From Sycobia sp. Sy_11 (taxonomy: Eukaryota; Arthropoda; Insecta; Hymenoptera; Epichrysomallidae): a DNA stretch of 64,000 nt. Shown here one piece after another: positions 1 to 14,616 of this stretch. The notes under the pieces were generated by a model. That model did no database searches. It had not been told where the DNA came from and saw nothing but the letters and a program-made list of their open reading frames with translations. The DNA is taken from positions 310,001-374,000 of the forward strand of contig JACCIC010000291.1 in NCBI GenBank assembly GCA_018907035.1, in the 5' to 3' direction. The stretch's first letter is position 1; the number at the start of each line of letters is the position of its first letter. The translations under genes were made by a program, and so were the position numbers.

Positions 1-581
1 CGCCTGAAAAAGCTTCTGATTTAACAATTAAATTTCCTAGATTAAAAACCTATTAAAATAATACCGCCCGTTAATTTATAACTTTGCACTTAAAAAAAAA
101 ATAAAATACAAATATCATTGCATGTGTCTCTATTTGTAGGCAATAAAAATTATCGTTCATGTATATGTAACCGTAAACCAATCTATGTGAGAAATTTTGC
201 ATTCATTTTTACGTGCGTCACCATTGCTACAGTTCGCTTAAAGGGAAAAATAATCAATTTGCTTGATTATTGTTTAGATGTATTGGATTTATTAGAATTC
301 TTTTATGGGAATTGTTTCTGTTCATAGTAAAGTATGAAATCCAATCAGAATTTACGAGTAATCACGCCATTAATACTAGTGGACTTATATTCACAATAAT
401 GGTGCATCCACTGGTCTTGAATTATTTCTAATTTCAGGAAATATAATTCTTGCAGCGCAAACATGTAGCTTAAATTTAAAGCATTACAGAAAGAAGTACA
501 ATTACTTTTCATCTTGAATTTCTAATTTCTAAAGCATCATTTCGAACTAACATTTTCATCAGTCACTATAGATTACTTGAC

Positions 582-584
<3 letters not shown>

Positions 585-633
<49 letters not shown>
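585..633. repeat. (TA)n microsatellite
   Basis: A perfect TA run of about 49 bp in AT-rich non-coding sequence. Confidence 0.95.
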
Positions 634-636
<3 letters not shown>

Positions 637-1017
637 TATACGTATACATATATGGCACTATATTATCCGCATATCTATAATATACATTGATTAGATATAG
701 GGGATAAGTAATTTTGACTGCACATAAAAAATATGCATAAAAACCAACTCGTAAAAACCAAATACTTAATAAAATGTTATTTTCAGTCCTTAAAAAATAA
801 CAAACTTAAAAGTAATTCAGTCGTATCGCAGGATCGACTCATTCATTTTAAAAAATAACACAACAAAAAAACAAACTAAAACAAACAGAAAAAAATTCCA
901 TTTGGGGAACCACCGACAAACTTTTCGTAATCGGCATTAATCAAAATCGGATGAAGCTCGAGATGAGCCATACCAATTAGGTCTCATTAGGTAGGTTCGT
1001 CCAATTAAGCAGATATC

Positions 1018-1021
<4 letters not shown>

Positions 1022-1084
<63 letters not shown>
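1022..1084. repeat. (AC)n(TA)n microsatellite
   Basis: A perfect AC run of about 52 bp that switches to a short TA run. Confidence 0.95.
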
Positions 1085-1348
1085 CACATATATTGTAATG
1101 TTGACCGAAATAATTATTTCATCGATCCGTCCTAAAAATATATTTAATTAACTTTATATGCGCTTGAGCGCGTGCATATTTTCTATACATGTACCGGTGA
1201 AAGAGCGAATGAGACAGACGGTCGAATATAGATAGATGAAGGGAAAGGCGGAGAAGAAGACTCAACTCCGTGTGTCGCGCCAGGAACTACTCCGAATCAT
1301 CGGTGCTCCCTCCGCCGTATAGATTAATTTCTCCTCCCGGCAATAGGG

Positions 1349-1372
1349 TGTGTATGTATGTATGTATGTATG

Positions 1373-1407
<35 letters not shown>

Positions 1408-1432
1408 GTATATATATATGTGTGTGTATATA

Positions 1433-1465
<33 letters not shown>
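1349..1465. repeat. (TGTA)n(TA)n compound microsatellite
   Basis: TGTA tetramers lead into interrupted TA arrays with short TG interruptions. All open frames here are repeat-encoded (Tyr/Ile and Thr/His runs) and are not genes. Confidence 0.95.
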
Positions 1466-1466
<1 letters not shown>

Positions 1467-4301
1467 CTGACGCAGCATTGCTAATTTATCTTCGGGCTCG
1501 AGCGACTCCGCACCGCTCGACCTTAATTCGCGCCCTCCCTCTCCCCCGCTCTCTCTCTGACGCCGCTCCGCATTGCGCCTGGACTTTGACTTGTGGACGA
1601 GGGGATGAGGAGGAGGTGGGACAGCAGCAGATATGGAGTTCGGGAAAGAGGAAACCGCACCGCAGCGAGCGCGTAGAGAAGACGGACGAAAGACGGCGGG
1701 CGCGCGATACCCGCGAGACTGAGTGCTCGAATAATTGGATTATTCGCGGTAATTTATGTCGACGGCATCAGCTGCTATAGAAAGAGCTGGCTGGGAGAAG
1801 AGGGAGATAGAGGGACAGAGGGCGAGGGCATCGCTGTAAAAAGCTCTCGCGAGCGGTTTTGCGATATCTGAAGCTCGATGCGCCGAGAGAAGATTCCGCG
1901 GAGTGAGAGAGAGAGAGAGAGAGGGAGCGAGGCAGAGTTGTGGTAATTGTTTTTTTTTCTTCTGTGCCTTAATTGAGGTATCTCTTTACGTGAGAGTGCG
2001 CCCAGAGGAAGGTGCGGGAGATTGTTCTAGTTTTCTCTTGAACGTTCATACATTTTCACTCGCTATATTGGAGAAAAAATACAAGACACTACATTAAACG
2101 TGTTTATTATCAAGCCGCTGAAAGCATATTTAAATAATCTTTACATTGTATTTATCGAATTTCAGGCGTTCATCATTGTTTCAATTACATCTTGCCTATT
2201 TATAATCGCCCATTAAACAATCGAAAGCACGATTAAGAAACCACATAATAAGCGTATCTAGTCCAAGTTCGTAGCTCCATAAAGAAGCTCGTTAAACATT
2301 TGAATTATACGATTTGACGCGCTGGAACTATCTTCGATCTTCGACGATACGGCGCTCCGGCTTGGCTATTCCGTCTCTTTTACGTGCGGTTATCCGGCTC
2401 ATCGGGTGCCGTCCCCATAATATACGGGTCTTCTCTGCCCGGTGGCGTGATTCGCATAGAAAATAGGATTGCAAGTGATTTCTACTGATTTTGACAATCG
2501 GTGGGTTAAATTTTCAGAATTTTATAAAACTAAAATGATTTCCAGTAACTATGAAATTGATTTATATACTCAAAAAATAAAACGGTAATAATATTTGAAA
2601 TCATATATTCTTGATCGGTGACTGCTGCTACTAGTAAAAGCATTCCAATAAACAAAATAAAATGCATTTTCTCTATTGCGTCCTTTCATTTGATGGGTTC
2701 TTTATTTGCTAAATTTTTCGTACAATTTCCAGCATTAAGACATTTTTAAAATGATGAAGTGGGATTTCTAAAATATTAAGAACTAAAATTAAATCATCCC
2801 ATGCAGCATTTTGAGTAATAACGTATACGAAAAATAGTTGTTATGCTTGAGTGTTTTTCATCATGGCATTTGCATCGAATACGGCTAACTAACCAGTATT
2901 TATGTAAAAATAATGCGTACACTATCTATTAGCCACCTCGCAAAACTCGACTTTAAGGCTGGCCAATATGATATTATCAATTTTTTATCAAGTTTCTATT
3001 AGAATTAACCGAGCGTTTAGCATGAATGGCGTATTCGTGCTCACGTTTATGGCCAGAATACCGTCTCTTAGCCTTTTGTTTCAAATAGATCGGAATTCGA
3101 AAAGCATTTATTAAGCCAGGCTGCAACGCTACAACTATACTATTTCCGTAAAAAAGCAGAACTTTATCAATACATACGACGTCCAGATTTTTTCATTCTC
3201 ACATTAAACAATCAAAATAGAATTTTTCTTCACTGAAATTATTGTAGCTTTTGAACCCATCGTTCGATTGTCATGAAATCATCTGGATATATATGTCAGG
3301 CCCGGGAGTTACTGAGCAGAGTCTCAAAAGCAAGGAAAAATTTTGGTATGCGAAACGAATGCGGTTCATATGAAAGCATGCACGTTTAAAATTTCAATGC
3401 CGAAAATGGAACTGTTAATAAAAAGCGAAAGTGATTGTAGAACTTTGCTCCGAATAAAGTCCGAAAGAATGCGGCACGTTGCAAGGTATTGCAATTAATC
3501 AAGAAAAGTAATCAGAGCCAATTACGTAGAGTATTGGTTTACATCATATCTGCTTCGATATACATACGAAGAGTCATCCGTCTAATTTATATTAACGATG
3601 TTTATGAGGCAAGGTCATTTATTACCAGCCGCTGACAGGGTAAGCGTAAGATACGCGAATTAAGAACGAGGATTGCATAGGCGTGACCAAATTTACTTAG
3701 CAGTCGTTAGTAAGTAGAGAAACGGCGCGACTGTCACTGGGTTCTCTCGGTCGGTGGGAAATTCTCGCCCGATCTACCGTCTCGATGTCGTCAGATACTT
3801 TTCTTTTAACATCACACCCCGTCATATTTTCACTGATACGGTTCATCGGAGGCTCGTCGACGTCCAACCCCACCCCCCCCCGGCACATTAAAAAAACACA
3901 GAACAGATCGTCATCGACAGGAAATCGTCGTATACACGTCGCTCTCAAAAGCCGATCAAAAGATAAGCAGTCGACTCCGGCTGAACCTACAAGCGCACGC
4001 ACGCATAAGCGCGTGCAGAGAGGCTCTGTCGCATAAACTTTGCCCGGGGACTTGTACGCAGTCCGTGCACGAAACTATAATTCCCACCGGAGTATATCAG
4101 GCAGCCGTCGGAGATCTTCGCAGTATACGTTATGTGTGTATGTGGACGTGGGCGTAGTTGCGCATCCTTGCAAGTTCCCCTACGGGGCGAGGGGGTAAGG
4201 AAGGCAAGAGAGCGCCGTCGTGTACCGTATAACCCCTCAATTCACCCGAACTCCTCGATAACCAATCTGGAATGAAATCGGGATATAGGTTCCCGCGAAC
4301 C

Positions 4302-4304
4302 TAT

Positions 4305-4360
<56 letters not shown>
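4302..4360. repeat. (ACAT)n(TA)n compound microsatellite
   Basis: A few ACAT tetramers are followed by a perfect TA run of about 42 bp. Confidence 0.95.
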
Positions 4361-4364
<4 letters not shown>

Positions 4365-5070
4365 CAAAGGCACTGTATCTTTCGCTTTCTTTTTCGTCTC
4401 CCCTTCTTTTTTTCCCGGAGATACGGTATTGTCCTCGGCTCTCGTTCCTGTGTAACGTTTTCCTGATTCGAATTCTGATGCGTGCTCAAAATTTATTTAA
4501 AACATTCTAATATACCGATATACTACACTTATACTAAATCTTCGAGAAAAAGTAAAAGAGCGAATCTTCCGCTAGGGGTCTTAATTAAAAATTTTAATCA
4601 GCATTCAAATGATTCTTTACGGACAGATAATCAAGAAAAAAACAAAGAGCACGACGAAAATTTTGATGCAGGGATTTGATGTTGAACAATTAAAATTGTA
4701 AAAAAAAATTAAACCAATGACGGAGAAAGTACCTTGCTTAAAATATGTTAGCGTAAGATACAACGCACGATGGGTTAAAACTATGAGATCTCGAATGTTC
4801 ATTCTTCGCTTAATATATAAAATGTGACTCTGTCGTTTCTTCCTAAATAAATGATATATTATTATTATTATTAATTTCATCTCGCAGATTACATATATAC
4901 GTAGAGTTACATTGATCATCCTTCGACGAATCAATGCTGCAAATAACATAAAAAACAGAATTAAGCTTCAATATCACTTTATGGTTTTGCGGTTTCAATT
5001 AAGTAAAACAAGACTTTCCGAAGCCGCTTTGTGTCTGCATCTAAAGATGTCTTCTAAACAGCAAAAAGAT

Positions 5071-5073
<3 letters not shown>

Positions 5074-5129
<56 letters not shown>
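5074..5129. repeat. (CT)n microsatellite
   Basis: A perfect CT run of about 56 bp, i.e. GAGAG-type motifs on the other strand. Confidence 0.95.
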
Positions 5130-5131
<2 letters not shown>

Positions 5132-8100
5132 CCTTACACCAGTTCTCTATTACTTTACTAAATTTCGAAAATCGGAAACGATACAACCATGGGAAATCTT
5201 AATGCTCTAAGACATTTTCGATAAAATACAACTACCCACTCGTCTCCCATTTCCTTCCTCCCTTCGCCTGTCCTCCGCACTTGTTTACAGAGGAATTAAA
5301 AAAATGTCCATAGCGGACCGGAGGCCTGGCCCTCTCAATCGAGGCATCGGGACGACGACGCGACGTGGGTCCCCCTCCCCCCCCCCTGGCGCACAAAGGA
5401 AATCGAGCTCGGAATACAGGATCGAGAAATTCTCACCGACCCGCGCCCTCCCCGAGGCCCCCTCCAGTTTCCACTCCTGTCGCAATGACAAAAAGAAAGT
5501 AATCGCGCGGCGCGCCACTCGCAGACTCGAGGAGGGGGGGGGTTGACGCTTTCTCGTTGCGGCGCGCGTACGGCGCGACGTAGGCGACGGGGCGGAGGTG
5601 GCAAGGAGCCGGCGGCGCGCGACAAGAGAGAAGGAAGGATAAAGGGAAAAATATTCGGCGGACGGGGGGAGGGGAGAAAAAATACGTCACGATAATTTCC
5701 GCAAACAGCTCCTGGTGGGCGGGCAGGAGGGCTTTCCCCTGGCGATCTCTGAAGCCTTAGCTGGCATCGCGTGCATTTATTTTCCAATTCCTCCTACACT
5801 CGCTCTTCTTGTTTGGCTCTTTTCTTCTTTTTTTTATAAAGGTTTATTTGGTATCCCTGCTCCAAGAACGAAAATACTATGTGTGTATGGGTTGTACGGG
5901 TATGTATATATATATATATATATATTGCAAACTTTAAAACTTTAAATTTGTTTTCACACGCAACGAAGCAACTACTGAAAGAAATTTGCTTGCCTGACTC
6001 TCCTCTTTTATTTTTAGTTCTATAGTTGCCACAGGCACTTTTGCCAAATGCTCAGTAGCAGAATGATTTCTGCGTCATTTATTTACATTATTTTGCTTTA
6101 ATACTATTAGTAGAGAAATTCTATTGACAATTATAAGTATTTATTGAATAGACAGGATTATTTTTGAAACCTGAATCGATAATCGATAAAAGTTTATTTT
6201 CATACAGACAGTTTGATCCCAAACGTTCAACAGCACTTAAATAACAAGATTTTAGCCAAAAATTAAAAAATTCTAATCCAAATTTATTTACATAAATTCT
6301 TAGTCGATACTAACTCTCAGTTCCCCAGTAACTAATGCAAAAAATAATGCGAGCAATTTGACGTTATTCCAGTAAGACAACATAGACTCCTTATTCGATG
6401 AAATATCGATGAATGTGTCATAATGGTTGATAATGAAATTATTAAATTTATCAATATTATAAACTTTTGCAGGGTCACTTGAGCGACATAAAAGTCTATT
6501 GAAAAAAACTGTTAAAAAGTATTAATTAAAACTAATTAAATATAAAAACTATTTATACCTTCTAATTAAATTAAAACTTTTTTCACTTAATCACTTTGAA
6601 ACATTTACTTAAAGTTTATCCAACGCTGCAGATAATTTAAACTGTAAAATAAGTAGTCGGAAAACCAATTTCAATTTTCCGCGACTCTCTTTTCTCCACT
6701 TTACATTAGAAGAGAAACAAAAAAGAAATATTAATTAATTTATATTTACGTATACAAGTTAATTCAAACAGTTTTCTTATTAAATAATGAACTGCAGGAA
6801 TCGCCAAAGTATCCATTATAGAGATGAAACTCGCTATAATATTTCTAGTGAATATAAAATTAGTTTGGAAAAAGTTCAACGATCGGTTAAAAGGTTTCTA
6901 TTTCCTGTTGTAAAACGAATCAAATTGAGAAGAATCGTTAGTCAATAAACAACTCTATTATTAACAAAGATAAATTCTGAAGTGCAATTTAAAATGCGCC
7001 TCAAATCGTTTAAGCGAAGATACGTTTGGAAGGATCGATTAGAGCCATGAAAGTATAACCGAGAGTGAATATATAAATTGATTTGGTTGGTTCTGCTTAT
7101 AAATACTTTTTTATATGTTACATAGTAGCTCTGAAAATACTAATTGTTTTTTCTTGTTTGCGATTAGAGCTGTTTGTCATAACATGTGCCCTGTAGATTC
7201 CGTGTAGAAGAAAAAGATAATAGCGACAAGAACAATGAATCAGAGAAAATAGTGGAGTCTACAGAATCCAGGTAATCCAAAAGCTTGTTACATTAAACGT
7301 CGATCCTAAAAGCCCAAAAGAGACACTGTCTAATGAAAGCTAGAAGTACGCGATTGACGAGGAAACTTAATTCTGAAATACGAACGGCATCTCTAAAATT
7401 GTGCCACGGCTGAAATATAAAGATATCATTTCATGAGCCATCAAGACGAAACGAAACAGAAAGGTAGAATAGTGAAAAAACAAGGTAAACGACTTTTGGC
7501 ATGCAGTTAAATCCATGGATATTAAAACAGATTATGACTAGTCTTTTGTACCTCTCGTGAAGGAAAAACCATCTATATACTTCTCACTAATACTGGCCAA
7601 TGAGTTATATATCTCGAGTAGAATGATGAAAAAATAGTAACCACAGCAAGTTTATATGTACCAACTGACAGTTTATGTTGTACATCACAAAAATGATTTT
7701 CAGGTTAGAAATCAGCATTTACAGACTGCATAAAAAATTAATTCGATTAGCTCTTGCGCAAAGCCTAGTAGATGCGAAACTATAGATAAAAATAGAACGT
7801 AAAAAAATGTTTTTTTCATTTGAAAATAATTAAAACATCATAATTTGAAGTCAATCTTTCGAATGAACTATCTGGCAATTATAAGGACTTCTTTAGAAAT
7901 TGAAACGACAATTTTCGTGTTAAATAAATGAAATACATTAAAAAAGTCGAATTAGATTCAAATTACATCAGCGCAAATAAGCAAATTATTTACATTATGC
8001 AATGAACAATATCAGAAATTAATCAGCACATTTCAGCACATATGTAACTGTTAACTCTCGGCCAGATATAAGCGGCCAGCATAATGGGGATATTGAACCA

Positions 8101-8506
8101 GAAGCACAAAGTGCTTGTGAATATAACTATTGGCATGAAACGAAATGAGTTGCATGCTACGTGAAGGGAACATTACATTATGAACTTTACCTGAAAAAAT
8201 AAAACAATACACCCTATCTAAACGGATATGAAAATGTTACCTAGGCCATAAATTAAGAGAAAAAGCTCTAATAGTAGATCTAATGTTGCTTTCGCCGAAA
8301 TAACGCAGATAGGTCGGTGGTTACACCGCTTATTGGATAATTTCAGATAATCCTATCATTCTGCAGCCTATTCGATCTCACTCGCCTCTCTATTATTACC
8401 AATTATTTCTAACATTCTATGAGCTATTCGTTATGATTTACTACGTTCAACTAGTATAGATTATCATTTAGTAATTTCGCAAACGTCATCTTTAGCGTTT
8501 TTGATT

Positions 8507-8605
8507 ATGTCTAGATTGAATTTCATTTTGGATGTACATAATGCTCTGTAGATAGGCAGAATACAGAATGTTCTGTACAATTAAAATCAAATTCAATCTA
8601 GACAT
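8507..8605. repeat. Inverted-repeat hairpin (99 bp, MITE-like)
   Basis: ATGTCTAGATTGAATTT opens the element and AAATTCAATCTAGACAT closes it; pairing continues inward with mismatches to TGTACA on each side, giving arms of about 30 bp around a spacer of roughly 40 bp. It has no coding capacity. It could be a small MITE or a hairpin-forming transcript; the sequence alone does not separate these. Confidence 0.5.
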
Positions 8606-10899
8606 TTTTAGAACTACCGATATATATTTCCGTTAAATGATAGGTTATATAATATTGTAAAAGCTAAGCCCTTTTTGTAAACCAAAAATGCGCTCAACTA
8701 TATACTTTCGAATGATAATCCGAGAGCTTCTATAATACAAAATTTATTTCGTGTACATTATTTCATAACAAACATGTATTAAAGCGATATTTTAAAAGCA
8801 ATACCTACACATTTGATAAATAAATATTGAAAAATTCTTTTGAAAAAGTAGTCAATTTCTCAATAGAGAATACCAAAATTACATTACAAAACGATGCACG
8901 AACTTAATTCAAATTCGCTGTTTGTGTACGGCGTAGTCACGTGGCACTTCCAATGAAGTGAAAATCAAAAGGGAGACATCATATACCAATTTCCAAAATC
9001 ACTACGTATGGTCGCTGCAATTGCTCCATGTTGAAACGGGTTTTACCTGCTTGCGACATATGGACCAGGCCTCACGTGAATTGCGTGATTAAAAACTAAT
9101 GAAGTTATTTCGGAAAATTGCACGAAGTAACGAAAGAGATTTTGCGAGCTAGAAATGGAAAAACACATCACAGCCAGATACAGATGAACAATAGTTTTTT
9201 ATTCGGTATTTCATACTGGATATTCTGTAAAATTTTAACAAAATTAGATAGAAGGTTTACCCTTGAAAATTGGAATGCATAGTTTGCGGTCTGATAAAGA
9301 AAACAATTTTTCAATTAGTGCTTCTGTTTAACTTCATCTCTCAATAAAATTTCTAGAAGGACTAAAATATTGTTCGTACTTGTATTTTAATTTTTAAACA
9401 TCTTCATAATATTTTTCTCCTTGTCCGCTAAATTGTTACTTTAGAAAATAGAAGGGAATCTCTGAATCTAAATCTGGAAAATACGATGAAGATGCAAGAT
9501 ATGTAAACGTTTATGTCTGGTGCTTGACCAATGCAACAATCAACGAATATACTAGAGAATTATCGCGATGAAATAATAATTTTTTTCATTAGATGAACAT
9601 CCTCTTTTATTTCTTCACTCAAACACTATATAACAAATTTCGAACCAATTGGTACGAAATTATTACGCTCTACATTACTCATTCTCTGAAGGAATAGAAG
9701 GAATATTAACACACGATATAGAGACTTTGAGTTAAACAAAAATTTTCATCTTTACAGTAAATAAGAACAATATGTCGATGAGCTTTACTCGTTTCAGTTT
9801 AAGCATACCCTTTGGCAAATGGTAAAGCGACCATTCTCGTTTCTCTTGCCACCTATATTAGTTGTAAATTAGAAAATGAATTTATTGCTAGAGGCTTTTT
9901 TCATAACAGGTAACGTTCCTCATTGTACTGAAACCAAAACTAGGTCACTTGATGCTCGGCATGCCACGGCATCATGAAATCGATAGCTGGTAAAAAATGA
10001 AAAAAGAAGTCCGTTAGCTATATGAGACTATTTTAGCGAGTCTCAGCTATTAACAGTTTTACTAATCAAGAACTATCGTTATTGCATTTCGCGTCAGTAT
10101 GCGTAGTTTCACGGTACTTTAAAGTAAATACGATTTAGCACTATCGCATCAATAAAATATTTCGCTTATTACCGATAAAATCAACTCCTGATTTTCGCTT
10201 ATTGATTCATCTCTCTTTTGTTTTCTCGAATCGTTTCCTTAGAAAAAAATAAACATTCTGCACAATTCATATGAACTCCCCTAACGTAAAAGTTCTCCAC
10301 TCGAGGTCCACCAAATCCTTGATAGGGCGAAAAAGCAGCGTGATAAATCCAATCGTAATGCACAAACGGCCTCTTCTCGGGTAACCGTTCGCGCGTAATT
10401 GGCAACAATAAATTCACTCCTAGCCGTTAAACCCATTAGCTTATATGTTCGCCGAGAACGATCTCGAGACCACACAGATGTAAGAGCGGAAGAGCAAGGA
10501 GCAGCGGAAACCAAAGATCGGGTATATTAACAGTGAGCTAAGAAATGATTCGGGTGCCGGAACGAAGAACACAGGATGTTGCTAAGGGGCAGCGAATAGA
10601 AAAGGTAGAGCGAATTTGCAATTCGCTGCATTACAACGACATGGTAGTATTGATTACTACTTGGTACAATTTCTAAAACATTAGAGTAATTCAATTATCC
10701 GCACACACGTTCACTTATATTGAAGTAACCGTGAATAAATTAATATTTAGTAATAACCGAGTTTAAGATTATTGATGGACGTAATACGAGAATAACTGTG
10801 AATAACGAATTTTGAAGTTAATATTATTAAATTAAATTGGAATACATATGGAATTTCGTACATTTATTATTTGTAATTTCAAATAAAATTTTACACTTC

Positions 10900-10901
<2 letters not shown>

Positions 10902-10979
<78 letters not shown>

Positions 10980-10992
10980 CACTCTCTCTCTC
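10902..10992. repeat. (CT)n microsatellite, about 90 bp
   Basis: The longest CT array in the window, interrupted only by GCTCA near the 3' end. Confidence 0.95.
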
Positions 10993-13930
10993 AATCCTGA
11001 TTCCCATCAAATATACCTTTTAAATTATTAATTTAAATTATTAGAATATCACAGGGGGCTCAATGATAAATTTGTTTGATCTGTTTCAGCAAAAAATATA
11101 TTCTACTCTATTTTGATAGACATCTAAATAATAATACCTGATTACGGTTAATAAGACGTCACCGCACATTATTCGTGGGATTCGATGTCCTGCGACAGTT
11201 CTCCGATAACCGGAATTCACCTGAAACTGGATACTAAAATTATAGATTCTAATTGTCAAACAAAAGTTATGAATATATAATGTGGCCTTTTGAAAGAGTG
11301 TATACATTATTTTTGAAAATTAGACATTTTTTTAAATCATCGAATTTTCACATAATTGTTTGAAATATTTTATTATCTAAAGATAAATTTTTTTTGTATT
11401 TCGCCTGATACTTAAAATGTTACTTTTATTTACAAGTGCCGAAGCATTTCTCAAAGTTACTTGTTACTTTATTTATGTGTATAGAGGATTTTCGATAGAA
11501 TTATTTCAAATGAAAATGACGTTTATAGAAATTGTTTATGGATTTCGGAAAATTCAAGACATATTTCTGGATATTTGGATTTCGGATAAACCTGTTATTC
11601 CGAAATCTGTCACAGAACTCGGTGTACAATATGACCATATTTTTATCGATTTCCAGTAGCGCCAACTCGCTTATCATCCCGGCAGTTGTAAGCGACCTAT
11701 AAATAAGCACCGCGCTGAATTTTCGGCAGATATGCTCTCATTCGTTTGCTCTGCCATTTTTATATACACATATCTATTAAATTTATTTATTTATTTATTG
11801 CGTATTAATAGAAAACTGTGAGATAATTCACAAATCTTGAGTCACAATTTTAGAAATGTATTCAATATATTTAGAAGATTTATTAATGGATTTTTAAAAA
11901 TTCCTCTTTTCAACATCCACACCGAATTAAAAATATTATACGGATAACCTATTTTTTACTTCAGTTTAATTGTATTATTCAGTGCAACTATTGAAAATCG
12001 ACTTTTTGTGACAATAATTTTTTATTGATACAATATTTGAAAGTTGGTTTTTTAATATTGTATTTAGAATAAACTAGGACAAGCGTGAAATAATTCATCG
12101 TCATTAAAAAAAAATCAAATTTTCCAGTAATTACTAGATACAACAATTTTTTTTTTGAAATTATGACGTTTATAAACCAATCTTGAAAGAAATTGAAATA
12201 TGATGGTGACTGAAACAGTACTCAATTGTTTAAGTAGACTGCAAATGATCGTTGAACAAAAAAAAATTACATAGTCAAGGTGAGAATCTCTCTTCTTAGG
12301 TATAGTTGACAGTATTCAAGCAACTACTTTATTTAAACACTACTAATCTGTTCAATAAAAGTGAAACACAATAAAGCAGTTTTAATAGTATAATATGCAC
12401 AGTTCAGAGTTTGATAAAATCCGATAGATGGTAAACTAGATTATTTGATTATCTGGGATTTCGTTGAGTAATACGCCACTTATCAAAGTATTATGTACTC
12501 AAAAATTCTTAATCCAAAAACTTTCTATTCGCTCCTTTCGAAATACCTGAGAAATACCGTGAGAGCGCAAGAAAAGCCGAGGCAGTTTTTTCTCCCTTCG
12601 GGTGAGAAAAAAAAAACGTCATCCCCTACCTCACTTTGCATTTCCCGAAACATCTAATCTTACGCGTACACCCTGTATCGTTTGTATCCCCGGTCGAATC
12701 GTATAAATTTATCCTCGACTATCGGGCATCGGCGCGAGCCCAAAAACGGGGAGAATAAATCAAGGGGGGGCGGGCGGGCGCGCGCACGAGCACGGGCACG
12801 ACAATACCCGTACGTATCCGATATACGCGTACGCGTTCTAAATCAGGGGCGTCAGTTTCGGACGGACGCGGATTCGCGAGTGGAATGCCAATACGCTGCG
12901 TCACTGCTGCGCTCGATATACTGGCAATTAAAGTCCAAGTGTGTTTTCCAACGCTACGTGCAATGTGGAGATCGGACCTGTCTTCCTCTATTACTAGCGC
13001 TGGTCGATACAGAGACGTTCCTTAATTTCGCCTAAAAGCAGCGCCTTGATTGAATCATTGCAGAAACATTTTATTGAATTTGTTTTGTTTTTGTACCAGA
13101 TATAGATAGATGCAAAGTTATTTTTATCTTACTTTACGGGAGAGAGACTCACGCTTGGGTTCTGTATTTGACTGTAACTCACAGAGTCATGGCTAATAAA
13201 CCTGAAAAGAACGTATGCGCAGACATTCTTTCCAATGTCCCACTGAATTTTCTATCCTTCAGCCTCTATGGGAGCTCATACCGCACTAAAACGATTGTTG
13301 TAGCGCATTCCTTCAATCGTCTACAATAATATTTTTTTTTAACAAAATGTATAAAACAATAAAAATAATAATAATAATAATAATATTATATTAATTCCGT
13401 ACATTCGGTGTAATTTTTTGAAATCTAAAAGTTAATAAGAATTCAATATCCGTGCGACTACAAAGTATTATTTTAATACAATAACATTATTTTCACGCAT
13501 TAATTCATAGTAATGCATAACGTGATTCGGAAGAATTATTAATTATGATTAAATTGCAGACTTTAAAAATTACGAATGAGCCCGCGAATCAAAGTCATTA
13601 TATATTTTAATACGTACGTTTATACGTTTTAATAAGAAGAGATAAATATTTAAGCGATGCAAAGTTTTCTACAAGATGAAGAATACGTTTCTGGATATTT
13701 AAGTTATTTATTAGAAATGGAGCATTCAGTGATCGAGTATTCGAGATCAGAGGGGCATTTGAAATAATGACTGAACAGAATTTCGATTTGAGAATTAATA
13801 TAAAAGAAAAAAATAAGAAGACTCCAAGTTACAGACAAGTCCAGAGCTGTAAGAATTTCTGTCCCTGCTAATCTCTGAAGAAAATATAAAATGAAGCGAA
13901 ACAAAGCAGAAGGTAAAAGTAAATCCAATG

Positions 13931-13990
13931 GCATGTTACTGAGCCTTAGAATGTTACTTAGTATGTCACTTAGCATGTTACGTAGCCTTA
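13931..13990. repeat. Structured 60-bp array of 12-bp and 6-bp units
   Basis: The array splits exactly into GCATGTTACTGA, GCCTTA, GAATGTTACTTA, GTATGTCACTTA, GCATGTTACGTA, GCCTTA. The four 12-mers differ at only a few positions and the hexamer GCCTTA recurs at a fixed place. On the minus strand it keeps frame in a 126-codon open frame (13704-14084), where it gives a repeating Leu-Ser-(Asn/Asp)-(Met/Ile) pattern. Confidence 0.55.
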
Positions 13991-14450
13991 TTGCATAGTT
14001 ATTTATGCAATAGAATCCACGTTTTTTACATATTATACAGCGATTAACATATTTTTTATCTGTACTCATTGCAAAAAATAACATGTAAGCGTATAGTCGT
14101 CTATCGTAAACTGCAATTTAAACGAATATATGCTAGCTCTTCCACTGGAAAAAGAGGTTAAAATTGAGCCTCGCACGAAAAACCGGTAAGAAAGCACCCT
14201 TTTCCGTGCATATATATCAATCAGAAAACTACCCGCGTTACGACCCCCCCTACTCAAACATAAATTTTGAAGCCATAAGTATCGCGACCGGACTGCCCTG
14301 CAACCCGTAAACTTTTCCAGCCGATAAGACCCGGAAAATCCGTCCGAACCCCCCCCCCCCTCCCATCCATGACGATCGATTTCGAAATGCGTCTCACATC
14401 CTTACGGGTATAAAACCATTATAACGAGTCCTCTGTCCATTGCCCTCCTA

Positions 14451-14616
<166 letters not shown>

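Larger units (their letters stand above)
1..3700. other. Non-coding, AT-rich with one GC-rich patch
   Basis: Beyond the TA, AC and TGTA arrays this holds a CpG-rich patch at about 1240-1900 and otherwise AT-rich sequence. The short open frames are chance or repeat-encoded. No gene was seen. Confidence 0.5.
3700..5950. other. Non-coding; GC-rich patch at 5290-5760
   Basis: Contains microsatellites, a C-run near 3880, and a GC-rich patch with overlapping spurious frames on both strands. No domain-bearing ORF was seen. Confidence 0.5.
5950..12650. other. AT-rich gene desert
   Basis: About 6.7 kb of AT-rich sequence. Apart from the hairpin at 8507-8605 and the CT array at 10902-10992, I see nothing supportable. 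Confidence 0.5.

Noticed and set aside
970..1000. TTAGG motifs resembling insect telomere repeats
   Set aside because: Only three scattered copies, not a tandem array.
1270..1780. Frames through the TGTA/TA array
   Set aside because: Tyr-Ile and Tyr-Met runs are direct translations of the microsatellite.
7195..7272. Possible 75-nt acidic exon between CTGTAG and GTAATC
   Set aside because: Short stop-free A-rich stretches are common, the donor is weak, and there is no partner exon.
8937..9094. Stop-free + strand stretch of about 52 codons with balanced composition
   Set aside because: No ATG near its start, no good splice sites and no recognised family; length is compatible with chance.
10199..10417. 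Minus-strand stop-free stretch with a protein-like segment (HYDWIYHAAFSPYQGFGG)
   Set aside because: It lacks an ATG and convincing splice sites, and no family was recognised.
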